From contig CANFVE010000005.1 of assembly GCA_947450365.1 (NCBI GenBank), positions 39,096 through 103,095 of the forward strand: a stretch of DNA of 64,000 bases, in the 5' to 3' direction. Of this stretch, positions 54,499 to 63,215 are shown piece by piece. Below the pieces are notes generated by a model. It saw nothing but the letters and a program-made list of their open reading frames with translations, searched no databases and had not been told where the DNA came from. How positions within the stretch are numbered: position 1 is the stretch's first letter; every line of letters begins with the position of its first letter. The position numbers and the translations under genes were made by a program. This DNA comes from Cytophagaceae bacterium. GTDB lineage: Bacteria > Bacteroidota > Bacteroidia > Cytophagales > Spirosomataceae.

Positions 54499-55977
54499 TC
54501 AGAAGGGATACAGAATTTCCTTATTTTTTTGTCGGTCGATCAGCATGTGGGATTTTGTCTCACGCAATTTTTGTCCCAAGGCCTTCGCTAAAAACGCTGC
54601 TTTCTCAGGTTCTTGCGTATATACATTTGTCTGTTCGGATAGATCGATTTTCGTATTATATAGTTCAAAATGTTGGTCTTGGTGGAAGAAAATCAATTTC
54701 CAGTCACCTTGTCTCACTGCGCTAAAGGGCTGAATGTCTCTTGAGCCATTCGTTCGCATGTGCGGATGATGCCAGAAAAGTAGGCGTGAAGCATCTGATT
54801 TTTTACCATCCAAATAGGGGAGAATGGATTTTCCGTCCACGGTTTGGACCAGTTTGGGTTTCGAAGTTTTCGTCCAAGCAAGGATGCTAGGGAATAGATC
54901 TTCGACGAGAATGGGTTGATGGCTCTTGCTGTCTCTCTGTGACAGTCCCGAGACAATCAGTGGTATACGTAATCCTCCTTCATAGCCGGAGGTTTTGCCG
55001 CTGCGAAGGGGCGTATTATAGGTATTCCGACCAGGAATGCCACGGCCGACATCGGTCAGGCCGCCATTGTCGGAAAGAAATACGATGACTGTATTTTTCG
55101 TTAGGTCTTTTTGGTCCAAATAATCCATCCAATCGCCCAGTGCTTTGTCCATGCCTTCGACCAAGGAGGCATATTTCGCCTCCGTGCTGTCCATGCCTTG
55201 TTTGTAATAGGCGTCGACGAATCGAGGATCTCCTTGGATTGGCGTATGCACGGCATAATTGGAGAACAATAAGAAAAAGGGTTTTGGTTTTGTGAGGACA
55301 GAATCCATGATGCGCATGCTTTCTTGGGTCAAGGCTTCCGTTAGAAAAATGTCTTTTCCGTGAAAGCGTTGGAGATGCGGTACGGCGCGAATATTGGGTT
55401 TTTGTGGGACGTTGCCAAATGCCTGTTTTCCATAATAGCTGGCCGGTTGGCCCGCCGCTGTCCCCCCAATATTCACCTGAAAGCCCAAATTTTTCGGATC
55501 CGCCCCAGGGGTGTTATAGGCCCCAAAATGCGCTTTTCCTGCATGAATCGTCGCATAGCCTTGCGCAGCTAAGACCTGGGCGATGGTGGTGGCATGAATG
55601 GAATGCGCTACGCCTGCGGAAGGACTGATGCCGTTCATGTTCCAGTCGGGCACGGCGAATCGGGGATTTCCGCCCTCGTTGGGATTCTCGTCTTTCTGAA
55701 AGGTCCAAGAAGTCACTTTGTGATGTAGGGCATTCATGCCCGTGAGGAGGGAGACGCGGGTGGGGGTGCAGTTTTGATTGGCAAAGGCCTGGGTGAACTC
55801 GACGCCCTTGCGGGCTAATTTTTCCATATTAGGCGTGCGAAAAATACCGGGTTTGCGGAGGGAATTGTCGGTCCAGCCTAAATCATCGACGAGAAAGATT
55901 AAGATGTTTTTTTGTTTTTGAGCATGTAGCCCCAAAACGATTAGCTGGAGAAAAAGGAAGAATAGGTATTTTGACAT
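54499..55977 (-). CDS. exported arylsulfatase-type sulfatase
   Basis: A sulfatase of 492 residues with a signal peptide (MSKYLFFLFLQLIVLGLHAQ; start at the second Met, 55977, preferred). The metal-binding start ILIFLVDDLGW and the formylglycine motif C-T-P-T-R (Cys at about residue 70, NQNCTPTRVSLLTG) mark a Cys-type sulfatase, which needs a formylglycine-generating enzyme. Other sites are HAGKAHFG, VHTPIQGDP and VFLSDNGGLTDVG. The likely substrate is a sulfated polysaccharide or aryl sulfate, but no polysaccharide-use locus is adjacent. Confidence 0.93.
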   Translation of the reverse strand: MSKYLFFLFLQLIVLGLHAQKQKNILIFLVDDLGWTDNSLRKPGIFRTPNMEKLARKGVEFTQAFANQNCTPTRVSLLTGMNALHHKVTSWTFQKDENPNEGGNPRFAVPDWNMNGISPSAGVAHSIHATTIAQVLAAQGYATIHAGKAHFGAYNTPGADPKNLGFQVNIGGTAAGQPASYYGKQAFGNVPQKPNIRAVPHLQRFHGKDIFLTEALTQESMRIMDSVLTKPKPFFLLFSNYAVHTPIQGDPRFVDAYYKQGMDSTEAKYASLVEGMDKALGDWMDYLDQKDLTKNTVIVFLSDNGGLTDVGRGIPGRNTYNTPLRSGKTSGYEGGLRIPLIVSGLSQRDSKSHQPILVEDLFPSILAWTKTSKPKLVQTVDGKSILPYLDGKKSDASRLLFWHHPHMRTNGSRDIQPFSAVRQGDWKLIFFHQDQHFELYNTKIDLSEQTNVYTQEPEKAAFLAKALGQKLRETKSHMLIDRQKNKEILYPF

Positions 55978-56050
55978 AGTAGCCAATCTATTACATTTTT
56001 GTAAAAATTAAAAATTTAATATAATTTGTATCAGTTTAGTTAATTAATAA

Positions 56051-56066
56051 ATATCAATATTGATAT
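56051..56066 (+). promoter_or_regulatory. perfect 16-bp palindrome overlapping the AbiEi start codon
   Basis: ATATCAATATTGATAT is a perfect inverted repeat that ends inside the ATG at 56065. AbiEi-type antitoxins repress their own promoters through inverted repeats, so this is a good candidate operator. The role is inferred. Confidence 0.6.
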
Positions 56067-56886
56067 GGTTTATAAAAATATTTCATCTGCATCGAATAAA
56101 ATCTTGCAATTGTTTCTTCCGGTTTACCGACAATCATTTCATCTGCATGAAGTTTTCGACGCTTTTCCTGATAAAAATAAGGAGTCGATTCGAGCATTGC
56201 TTGCGGGTATGGTGAGGAGAGGTCTTTTGATGAGGTTAAAAGAAGCCCATTATTTTATTATACCATTTGATCAACCCGCTGAATCGTTTATGCCGAATTG
56301 GCATTCGATTTCGGCTGATTTAGTGGGGAACCAACCTCATTACATCGGATATTTTTCCGCCTTGGAAATTCATGGGTTAATCACTCAGCCGTCGATGGCC
56401 CAACAAATCGTAGTCGCCAAACAAGTGCGGCCTTCTAAAATTTACTTGAAAAAAATTCCATTTCGATTTATTTACCATTCCCCAACTCATTTTTTTGGAT
56501 TTGAAAAAAAATGGATCAATGGGTATCAACAGGTGTATTGTTCTTCCCTTGAAAAAACAATTATCGATTGTCTCTTTAAACCAGAATATGCCGGTGGAAT
56601 CATTGAAATTGCCAAAGCTATGTTCATGGCGAAAGACCAAATTAAATTTGATCAACTTCTTGAATTTGCCATAAAGTTTAATTCTAAAGCTGTAATCAAG
56701 CGTTTGGGTTATTTACTGGATCTCCTTGATCTGCAAACTGATATTTTGCCTGAGTTAGGTAGGCTCAAAACAAATGGATTTGTAGTTTTGGATACCGAAT
56801 TGCCCGCGGTGGGTAAGCGAACAACTGCCTGGAATATCCAGCAGAATGTAGCTCCAGAAACCATTAAAGCCTCCTTATTCACATGA
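56065..56886 (+). CDS. AbiEi-like type IV antitoxin / transcriptional repressor
   Basis: A 273-residue protein of the AbiEi antitoxin family. The N-terminal winged-helix part (about 10-60) has FHLHEVFDAFPDKNKESIRALLAGMVRRGLLMRLKEAHYFI, and the second domain has YIGYFSALEIHGLI and KTIIDCLFKPEYAGGIIEIAKAM, both typical. It is complete. The downstream toxin frame overlaps its stop codon by four bases (ATGA), the usual AbiEi-AbiEii arrangement, but that toxin is broken here. A palindrome overlaps the start codon. The AT-rich composition differs from the neighbours. Confidence 0.85.
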   Translation: MVYKNISSASNKILQLFLPVYRQSFHLHEVFDAFPDKNKESIRALLAGMVRRGLLMRLKEAHYFIIPFDQPAESFMPNWHSISADLVGNQPHYIGYFSALEIHGLITQPSMAQQIVVAKQVRPSKIYLKKIPFRFIYHSPTHFFGFEKKWINGYQQVYCSSLEKTIIDCLFKPEYAGGIIEIAKAMFMAKDQIKFDQLLEFAIKFNSKAVIKRLGYLLDLLDLQTDILPELGRLKTNGFVVLDTELPAVGKRTTAWNIQQNVAPETIKASLFT

Positions 56887-57362
56887 TTTCAGCCTCGGGG
56901 ATTCATTTTATAATTCAATACCAAGGCCCTTTGGGCGGATTCGGTAGGCATAAAGGGATAAAAGTAGACATTTCAAAAGAGGAGATTGTTCTCTTTCCAC
57001 CAGATCAGAGATCTGTGTTTATTGACTATGCAGATTTGTTATAATTTAAAATTGCTTGTTATTTATTAGAAGAAGTTTTCATTGAAAAAATGAGATGCAT
57101 TATCCAACGAATGCAGGCCCGAGACTATTATGACCTTTGGTTTATTAGTGCAAATGAAAACCTTTCTTTGGGATTATTATGGAATGATTTTGTCCGTAAA
57201 TGTGAATCGAAGCGCATTAATCCTGCGCTTTTTTATACTAGGTTAAAAGAACGTGTTCCTTTTTACCGGGGTCAATGGCGACATTCTCTTGGGAATCAAA
57301 TTCGCGATCTACCCGCATTTGAAAAAGTGGAACGAGAAATAAATCGCTATTTCAAAACATGA
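56883..57362 (+). pseudogene. AbiEii-like nucleotidyltransferase toxin remnant
   Basis: The frame from ATG 56883 reads HFIIQYQGPLGGFGRHKGIKVDISKEEI, meets TAA at 57042-57044, and continues in the same frame as FKIACYLLEEVFIEKMRC then IIQRMQARDYYDLWFI to 57362. These blocks match the middle and C-terminal parts of AbiEii toxins (EEVFIEKMR and ARDYYDLW). The N-terminal nucleotidyltransferase domain with its GSx9Dx(D/E)-type motif is absent, and the in-frame stop breaks what remains, so the toxin is very probably dead. The ORF track lists only the last 90 codons (57090-57362). Confidence 0.82.
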
Positions 57363-57375
57363 AATGTATGATGCA

Positions 57376-57798
57376 CTATTTCTTCGGTGTCGAATGCATT
57401 AAAATCATTTTCCAAATCCCCTTTCGGCGCACAAGAATCGCACTTTCGAGCCATTGCATCGTCCGGGTCTGGCCTCTGCTTTGAATCGTGGCTCGGTTCC
57501 AATAATAGGTCCATGCCATGTTTTTCCGAATGGTCGTTTGACGAAAATCAAAGGCATTTGTTCGAAGATAGCCTTCCGGTTTGGGTTTGCCAATTCGGGC
57601 TTCTAGGGTGTCCATCGTCCAGAATTCGCCGTTTTCGAGCAACATAAAATCCTTCGTCACCTCCGCCCGCATGCCTCTCGAATCTGCCACACTCAAGGCA
57701 TCAAAAAAACGCACAACCACCCGTTCCACCGCCTGATTTTGCCCAAAAGTCGTATGGCAAATCAGCCATACTAGTCCCGTTAAAAGAAGATTTTTCAT
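57376..57798 (-). CDS. exported SnoaL/NTF2-like hypothetical protein
   Basis: A 140-residue protein with a signal peptide (MKNLLLTGLVWLICHTTFGQ) followed by an NTF2-like cone (VVVRFFDALSVADSRGMRAEVTKDFMLLE, WLESAILVRRKGIWKMILMHSTP). The fold call is by pattern; no specific role is recognised. It is divergent from the sugar isomerase gene and convergent with the AbiEii remnant. Confidence 0.7.
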   Translation of the reverse strand: MKNLLLTGLVWLICHTTFGQNQAVERVVVRFFDALSVADSRGMRAEVTKDFMLLENGEFWTMDTLEARIGKPKPEGYLRTNAFDFRQTTIRKNMAWTYYWNRATIQSRGQTRTMQWLESAILVRRKGIWKMILMHSTPKK

Positions 57799-57843
57799 GC
57801 CACGAATGTAAGAATTTTCTTATCTTTAAGCATCACCTCTAAA

Positions 57844-58773
57844 ATGAAAATGATGCAACGACGCGACTTTATCCAATCCTCTCTATTGGCCACTGGCCTT
57901 GGTGCCTTACCCGCCCAAGCAGCAGCTCCTAAAATAACCTTAGCGCCTAAAATCAAATTATCCGTTTCCAGTTATTCCTATTGGCATTTCAAAGGCGACC
58001 GATTTCCGATCGACAAAGTCATCGACGATGCAGCTGCTTTAGGTTTGGATGGGATTGATATTTTGCACCGACAAATGGAAAGCGAAGACAATGCCTACCT
58101 GCAAAAAATCAAAAAACATGCCTTTGTCAACGGCATCGCCCTGACCTGCCTTTCCATCCACCAAGGTTTTGTCACGCCAGATCCAGAGGAATTAAAAAAG
58201 CATGTTGACCACACGATTCATTGCATCGAACTGGCCTATAAAATGGGCATTCCTTGTTTGCGCTTGAATACGGGTCGTTGGAATACGATTAAGTCCTTTG
58301 ACGATTTAATGAAAAACAGAGGCATCGAGCCGGTCTTGCCAGGGTATACCGAGGAGGATGGCTACAAATGGTGCGTGGATGGGATTCAAAGGTGTTTGGC
58401 AAAAGCGGAAGAATGTGGCGTTTTGTTGGCCTTGGAAAATCACTGGGGCTTAGGCTCTACGCCGGAGGGGATGTTGCGCTTGCATGATACGGTGAATTCC
58501 CCTTGGTTGGGCCTCCTGATGGACACCGGAAATTTCTTGGAGGAGCCTTATGAAAAATTAGAAAAGATTGCCTCCAAAACGAGTTTTGTTCAGGCCAAAA
58601 CCTATTTCGGCGGAGGCGAGTGGTATTCCTTGGAGCTCGATTATCCACGGATTATTCAGATTCTCAAAAAGGTAAATTACCAAGGCTATATTTCGATCGA
58701 ATTTGAAGGAAAAGAACCCGCGAGTACGGGGGTTAAAAAGAGTGTGGAGCTTTTGCGGAAGGCGCTGGGATAG
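57844..58773 (+). CDS. Tat-exported sugar phosphate isomerase/epimerase (xylose isomerase-like TIM barrel)
   Basis: A 309-residue protein of the xylose-isomerase-like TIM-barrel family. The N-terminus carries a twin-arginine motif RRDFIQSSLLATGLG followed by AQAAAPK, so export by Tat is likely. The barrel has GLDGIDILHRQME, ALTCLSIHQGF, PCLRLNTGRWN, the metal ligand region LLALENHWGLGSTPEGML, and LLMDTGNFLEEPYEKLE, ending YISIEFEGKEPASTGV. Exported members are common in Bacteroidota sugar-use loci, but none is evident here, so the substrate is unknown. Confidence 0.87.
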   Translation: MKMMQRRDFIQSSLLATGLGALPAQAAAPKITLAPKIKLSVSSYSYWHFKGDRFPIDKVIDDAAALGLDGIDILHRQMESEDNAYLQKIKKHAFVNGIALTCLSIHQGFVTPDPEELKKHVDHTIHCIELAYKMGIPCLRLNTGRWNTIKSFDDLMKNRGIEPVLPGYTEEDGYKWCVDGIQRCLAKAEECGVLLALENHWGLGSTPEGMLRLHDTVNSPWLGLLMDTGNFLEEPYEKLEKIASKTSFVQAKTYFGGGEWYSLELDYPRIIQILKKVNYQGYISIEFEGKEPASTGVKKSVELLRKALG

Positions 58774-58879
58774 AAAATAGGCCATTAAATTGGTTTGATT
58801 AGGCTTTTACCTAATTACTTTGGATATTTGCGACCTTAAAGTTTCGTTCTAACTGTTTAACCAAATACAAAATTCGAAT

Positions 58880-59611
58880 ATGAAATGTGATTTTGCAGTC
58901 ATAGTGCCGATGGCAAATGAGGAAAAAGAATTTTCAGTATTTGTGGGCCAATTAAGTGAGGTGTTAACGAAACTCGGCGCAGGAAAAGTTTATTTTATCG
59001 TAGATCAGGTTTCCAAAGACAATACTCGGACTTTGTGTGCTGAATTATCTGAAAAAGATGCACGATTCCAACTTGTTTGGGCGCCAGAAAATAAAAATGT
59101 TGTCGACGCATACATCAAAGGCTATCAAGTAGCCTATGAAAATAAGCATGAAATTATCATCGAAATGGATGCCGGTCTTTCCCATGATCCGCGGGCCATT
59201 CCGATGTTCTTGCGCGTGTTGAATGAAGGAAATGATTGTGCGTTTGGGAGTCGGTTTATCAACGGCGGCTCGATCTCTGAATCCAATTGGAAACGAACCT
59301 TTTTATCCAAAATAGGTACCCTGGTTTCGAATCTTTTGCTGGGCACCTCCATGTACGACATGACCTCTGGTTTTCAGGGGTTTAACCGACAAATTGTCAA
59401 AGAATTTTTGGCCTACGATTTACTTTCCAAGGCCCATTTTTATCAAACAGAATTGCGGTATTTATTGAGGAAAAAAAGGTTTGCCGAAATTCCCATTCAT
59501 TACAAGGCGCCCTCGCCGAGTGTTTCCAAAAAAGCAATTTACAACTCGATTTTTGTGTTAAGTTATTATATTCTTAAACGATTTACGTTTAACCAACCCG
59601 TCATTAATTAA
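58880..59611 (+). CDS. family 2 glycosyltransferase (polyprenyl-phosphate sugar transferase-like)
   Basis: A 243-residue GT2 enzyme with a Dpm1-like shape: FAVIVPMANEEKEFSVFV, FIVDQVSKDNT, the metal site EMDAGLSHDPRAIP, FGSRFINGGSISESNW and the acceptor block TSGFQGFNRQIV. It probably transfers a sugar to a lipid carrier or glycan at the inner membrane. Its neighbours (STELLO-like and a large membrane protein) suggest assembly of a surface glycan. It starts a set of plus-strand genes running to the end of the window. Confidence 0.88.
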   Translation: MKCDFAVIVPMANEEKEFSVFVGQLSEVLTKLGAGKVYFIVDQVSKDNTRTLCAELSEKDARFQLVWAPENKNVVDAYIKGYQVAYENKHEIIIEMDAGLSHDPRAIPMFLRVLNEGNDCAFGSRFINGGSISESNWKRTFLSKIGTLVSNLLLGTSMYDMTSGFQGFNRQIVKEFLAYDLLSKAHFYQTELRYLLRKKRFAEIPIHYKAPSPSVSKKAIYNSIFVLSYYILKRFTFNQPVIN

Positions 59612-59618
59612 CCCGTTC

Positions 59619-60617
59619 ATGGATTCTCCTTTTTTAGTTGTCACGTCGATCGCAGATGATACCAATGCCATTTTAAAGCAATATTCCTCGGAATGTAAGC
59701 AGCGCGGCGTTCCTTTTATTTTGATCGGTGATACAAAAAGTCCAGATTCTTTTTATCAAGAGGGTTGCGAGTTTTATTCAGTGGAGAAACAATTGCAATT
59801 GGATTTTGCCATGCCTAACCAAATTCCCGTGAAGCATTATGCTCGGAAAAATATTGGCTATTTAATCGCCATCGCAAAAGGTGCCACGCAAATCATTGAA
59901 ACCGACGATGATAATCTGCCCTACGAATCGTTTTGGGACGAGCGACAGATAAAGATTCAAGCGAATAAATTGGAAAATAAGGGTTGGGTAAATTTGTATA
60001 AATATTTTGCGGATACTAATATATGGCCGCGCGGATTTCCGTTGCAACATATCTTAGATGGCATTCCTGAAGTAGGGGAAACGGAGCTGGTGCATTGTCC
60101 GATCCAACAAGGCCTTGCCGATGAAAATCCCGACGTCGATGCGATTTATCGATTAATTTTACCATTGCCCATAAAATTCAATGAGCGTTCGCCCATCGCC
60201 CTTGGAAATAGGGCGACTTGTCCGTTCAATAGTCAAAACACGACCTGGTTCAAAGAAGCTTTTCCGTTGCTTTATTTGCCTTCGTATTGCAGTTTTCGGA
60301 TGACGGATATTTGGCGGTCCTTTGTGGCGCAGCGCGTGGCGTGGACCTGCGGTTGGTCCGTCTTATTTCACAACAGCACAGTCTATCAAATCCGCAATGA
60401 CCATAGCATCATCAAGGATTTTGAAGATGAAATTTCGGGCTATTTGAATAATGCCAAAATCATGCAAAGCCTGAATGATCTTCCTCTACAAATGGGTGTT
60501 TCATTTATACATGAAAATTTACGTCTCTGTTATGAGGAGCTCGTTCGTTTGGGGGTTGTGGATGAAAAGGAGTTGGCCTTGGTGGATTTGTGGATTCAGG
60601 ATTTACAAAAGATCTAA
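59619..60617 (+). CDS. STELLO (DUF288) glycosyltransferase family protein
   Basis: A 332-residue protein of the STELLO/DUF288 family. The blocks LVVTSIADDTNAILKQYSSECKQRGVPFILIGDTKSP, HYARKNIGYLIAIAKGATQIIETDDDNLPYESFW and WVNLYKYFADTNIWPRGFPLQ are typical, including the ETDDDN acidic motif that would bind metal and nucleotide sugar. Plant STELLO proteins act with cellulose synthase in the Golgi; bacterial members are little studied. It starts 7 bases after the GT2 stop, so the two are coupled in an operon. Confidence 0.88.
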   Translation: MDSPFLVVTSIADDTNAILKQYSSECKQRGVPFILIGDTKSPDSFYQEGCEFYSVEKQLQLDFAMPNQIPVKHYARKNIGYLIAIAKGATQIIETDDDNLPYESFWDERQIKIQANKLENKGWVNLYKYFADTNIWPRGFPLQHILDGIPEVGETELVHCPIQQGLADENPDVDAIYRLILPLPIKFNERSPIALGNRATCPFNSQNTTWFKEAFPLLYLPSYCSFRMTDIWRSFVAQRVAWTCGWSVLFHNSTVYQIRNDHSIIKDFEDEISGYLNNAKIMQSLNDLPLQMGVSFIHENLRLCYEELVRLGVVDEKELALVDLWIQDLQKI

Positions 60618-60745
60618 TTTTTAAGGAATTGTCGACTTGATTTCATTCAAGCGCTTATTTGCAAAGGCCTTCAAAATAGGTTTTTTGTGTATTCATGGAA
60701 ATTCGTCGGATTTCATATTACACCTTTTTTACGTAATTTCAGGCT

Positions 60746-62560
60746 ATGAACGCTAGGTCTTCCCAAACCCTCATTCTCCTTGTTTTTGGCTATTGTTGTT
60801 TGTCGCTGACCCCAGCTCCGTGGTATGCCGTTGTGGGTTTAGATGCCAGCTGGGCGGAGGCGATGCTGATGACGATTAATTCGGGAAAGGTTTTTGGTCG
60901 GGATTTTATTTTTAATTATGGGCCCTTGGGCTATTTGAATGTCCGTGTCTTGCCGCAATATTTTTCGGGCTATGCGCTGATGCTCGTCGATTTCCTCACG
61001 ATTGGCCATTTCATCTATTTTCTCCGTAAAGCTTTACACAAGGAGGGTGCTACTCGGCTATGGACCTTGGTCGGAGCGGGGATGTTATTGTGGCCCTGGG
61101 GTTTCTTTGCCGACTTCTCCTTTACCTATTTCTATTTCTTCCTGTTTTGGATCTTGGAAGCGCGCGCTTTGCGCAAGTCATGGCCTTTGTTTGTGGCGGC
61201 GGGCTTGTCGGTGGTGATTTTTTATGTGAAAGTCAATCTGAGTTTGATAGTCGTATTTCTTTTTGCTTTGGCGCTCATATATTTCTCGTTTGTGGAGAAA
61301 TTTTCCAAAAAAGCGATATTTCTTCCCTGGCTCGTTCAAATCCTGGGGATCTTATTGGGCGCTTGGTACCTCCGGGTGGATTTGTGGCATTATTTGCGGT
61401 ATAGCATGGATATGATATCGAGTTATCCAGATGGGATGTCGGTGATTCAGCTTTCAAAAAGGTATTTGTTTATTTTACTGGGCCTGGAGGCTTTGATGGT
61501 CTTGGGTTTAATGCTTTATGTCATCAAAGAAATCAAATCCTTTTGGAGCTACCTGCCGGTGTATGCGTTCGTCGGGATTACCGCTTTTTTAGGTTTTAAG
61601 CAGGCGCATATTGCCATTTCGAATCTGAATATGTTTGGATTCTTTTTGTTGCTGCCTATGCTGGGACTATTGTTGTATTTATTTACGGATGTCAAAAGCA
61701 AGTCTTATTATGTCTTGGCCTGGGTGTTGATGTGTCAAATCGCGGCGACGGGCTATATTCGTTGGGTCGATCAAATCCCCTACAAAGCCATTTCATTCTC
61801 TCCGATTGCCTATTTGAAGGGCATTATTTCCTACGATTATGCCCATAATTTCGACCAAAACCCGATTCCCCTTTCTCCGCGGGTCAAGGCCCTGATTGGT
61901 CAGCAGACGGTGGATGCAATGAATAATGAGTTGTCGATGATATATTTCAATCAACTGAATTACAATCCTCGGCCCATCGTGCAGACCTATGCGGCGCATT
62001 CGGCGCTGTTGGCCGATGTGAATGGGGCGAAATACCGGTCGGAGACGGGGCCAACCTTTGTGTTCTACAAATTAGATGAATTTCGTTGGCAAAATCCTTT
62101 TTGGGCGGATGCGGAGGCGAACGAGGCTTTGTTGACGCATTATACCCTCATCGACACCGCCCTTATCTCTGGCCAAACCTTCCATGTCTTCAAACGCCTC
62201 GCTAAACCCCGAACCGTTTCCATGCAAGACATGCATATCCGCATGGAGCGTGGGAAAGAGATATTTTTTCCTAAGGGGGGATTGGTCAAATTGACGGTGG
62301 ATATGGACTTTACGTTTATGGAGAAATTGGTTCGATTTGCGTTCCAACCGCCCCTCGTCTATGCCGATGTCCGATATGCCGATGGCCAAACGCGGACCTT
62401 CCGTGTATCCGACAAGATCATGAAAGGCGGTGTGCTGGGGAATGTGCGGGTGACGGATCAAGCGGAACTCGAGACCTTTTTTCGCTATCAAGGCCAGCGC
62501 TCGGTCCCGGCGATCTCCGTTCGTTTTTATGTGCCTTCGCTCTTACCGACCTTTAAATAA
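60746..62560 (+). CDS. polytopic membrane protein, GT-C glycosyltransferase-like
   Basis: A 604-residue protein with about 11 membrane helices in residues 10-350 and a soluble C-terminal part (about 355-604). After the first helix, VVGLDASWAEAMLMTINSGKVFGRDFIFNYGPLGYL places an Asp in the first external loop, as in GT-C transferases that use polyprenyl-linked sugars. The C-terminal part has beta-rich segments (KIMKGGVLGNVRV). I cannot assign a donor or acceptor. It follows the STELLO gene after a 128-base gap. Confidence 0.72.
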   Translation: MNARSSQTLILLVFGYCCLSLTPAPWYAVVGLDASWAEAMLMTINSGKVFGRDFIFNYGPLGYLNVRVLPQYFSGYALMLVDFLTIGHFIYFLRKALHKEGATRLWTLVGAGMLLWPWGFFADFSFTYFYFFLFWILEARALRKSWPLFVAAGLSVVIFYVKVNLSLIVVFLFALALIYFSFVEKFSKKAIFLPWLVQILGILLGAWYLRVDLWHYLRYSMDMISSYPDGMSVIQLSKRYLFILLGLEALMVLGLMLYVIKEIKSFWSYLPVYAFVGITAFLGFKQAHIAISNLNMFGFFLLLPMLGLLLYLFTDVKSKSYYVLAWVLMCQIAATGYIRWVDQIPYKAISFSPIAYLKGIISYDYAHNFDQNPIPLSPRVKALIGQQTVDAMNNELSMIYFNQLNYNPRPIVQTYAAHSALLADVNGAKYRSETGPTFVFYKLDEFRWQNPFWADAEANEALLTHYTLIDTALISGQTFHVFKRLAKPRTVSMQDMHIRMERGKEIFFPKGGLVKLTVDMDFTFMEKLVRFAFQPPLVYADVRYADGQTRTFRVSDKIMKGGVLGNVRVTDQAELETFFRYQGQRSVPAISVRFYVPSLLPTFK

Positions 62561-62599
62561 CTTTATCAAAAACCGTTTTAACATATATTGAAAATTGAT

Positions 62600-62607
62600 T
62601 ATATTTG
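62600..62607 (+). promoter_or_regulatory. Bacteroidota-type -7 element before the winged-helix regulator
   Basis: TATATTTG fits TAnnTTTG, with TTTTA about 20 bases upstream as a poor -33 site. It would give a leader of about 65 bases to the GTG start at 62679 that includes two inverted repeats. Confidence 0.5.
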
Positions 62608-62627
62608 TTACTCAATATTGTATCAAT

Positions 62628-62665
62628 TGACTCAATTCATGTGAGTCAGGATGGCGAAGCCGTCC
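62628..62665 (+). promoter_or_regulatory. hairpin-rich leader of the glycan-locus regulator
   Basis: TGACTC / GAGTCA (62628-62633 and 62643-62648) and GGATGGC-GAA-GCCGTCC (62649-62665, 7-bp stem with one G-T pair) sit back to back between the promoter and the GTG start. The second is followed by ATTTGTTTATT. This could be an attenuator or a protein-binding site; the role is inferred. Confidence 0.5.
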
Positions 62666-62678
62666 ATTTGTTTATTCA

Positions 62679-63215
62679 GTGGTTTTAGACACAATTTTTT
62701 CGGGAAAGATTCGGGTAGCGCTGCTCACCAAATTACTTTTGAATCCAGAGAGCCGGGTATACCTGCGGGGTTTGGAGCGAGATTTGGGTGTGAGTAGCAA
62801 TACGGTACGGGTGGAGTTAAACAAATTGCAGGATATGCATTTGATCGAGGTGCAAGATGATCCTGAAAACACCAAAGTCAAGAACTACGTGGTCAATCAA
62901 GCGCATCCGATGTTCTCGACTCTGCGTGGAATTATTTTGCAATTTGTAGGTCTCGATCAAATCGTCGACCAAGTCATCAAAAAACTCGGGAACCTCGACG
63001 AAGTCTATTTAACCGGCGATTTAGCGGAAGGAAAAAATTCACCCTTTGTGGACCTGGTGCTGGTGGGGGATGTGGATAAGGCTTATTTATACCAATTGAT
63101 CGAAAAAGCAGAACAACTCGTCCAAAAAAAAATTCGTGTAGGCGTGTTTAAGAGTCAGGAATTTAAGATGAGTGTATTGGATGGGATCGGGGTATGGATG
63201 CGGTTGGTGGGGTAG
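62679..63215 (+). CDS. winged-helix regulator with degenerate nucleotidyltransferase-like domain
   Basis: A 178-residue protein common at the head of Bacteroidota surface-polysaccharide loci. Residues 1-85 form a winged helix (LLLNPESRVYLRGLERDLGVSSNTVRVELNKLQDMHLIEV). Residues about 105-178 have VYLTGDLAEGKNSPFVDLVLVGD, close in shape to the MNT nucleotidyltransferase motif but with the second Asp replaced (DLV), so it is likely a ligand-binding domain that has lost catalysis. The start is GTG; no in-frame ATG lies upstream. The surrounding glycan genes suggest it regulates that locus. Confidence 0.8.
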   Translation: MVLDTIFSGKIRVALLTKLLLNPESRVYLRGLERDLGVSSNTVRVELNKLQDMHLIEVQDDPENTKVKNYVVNQAHPMFSTLRGIILQFVGLDQIVDQVIKKLGNLDEVYLTGDLAEGKNSPFVDLVLVGDVDKAYLYQLIEKAEQLVQKKIRVGVFKSQEFKMSVLDGIGVWMRLVG

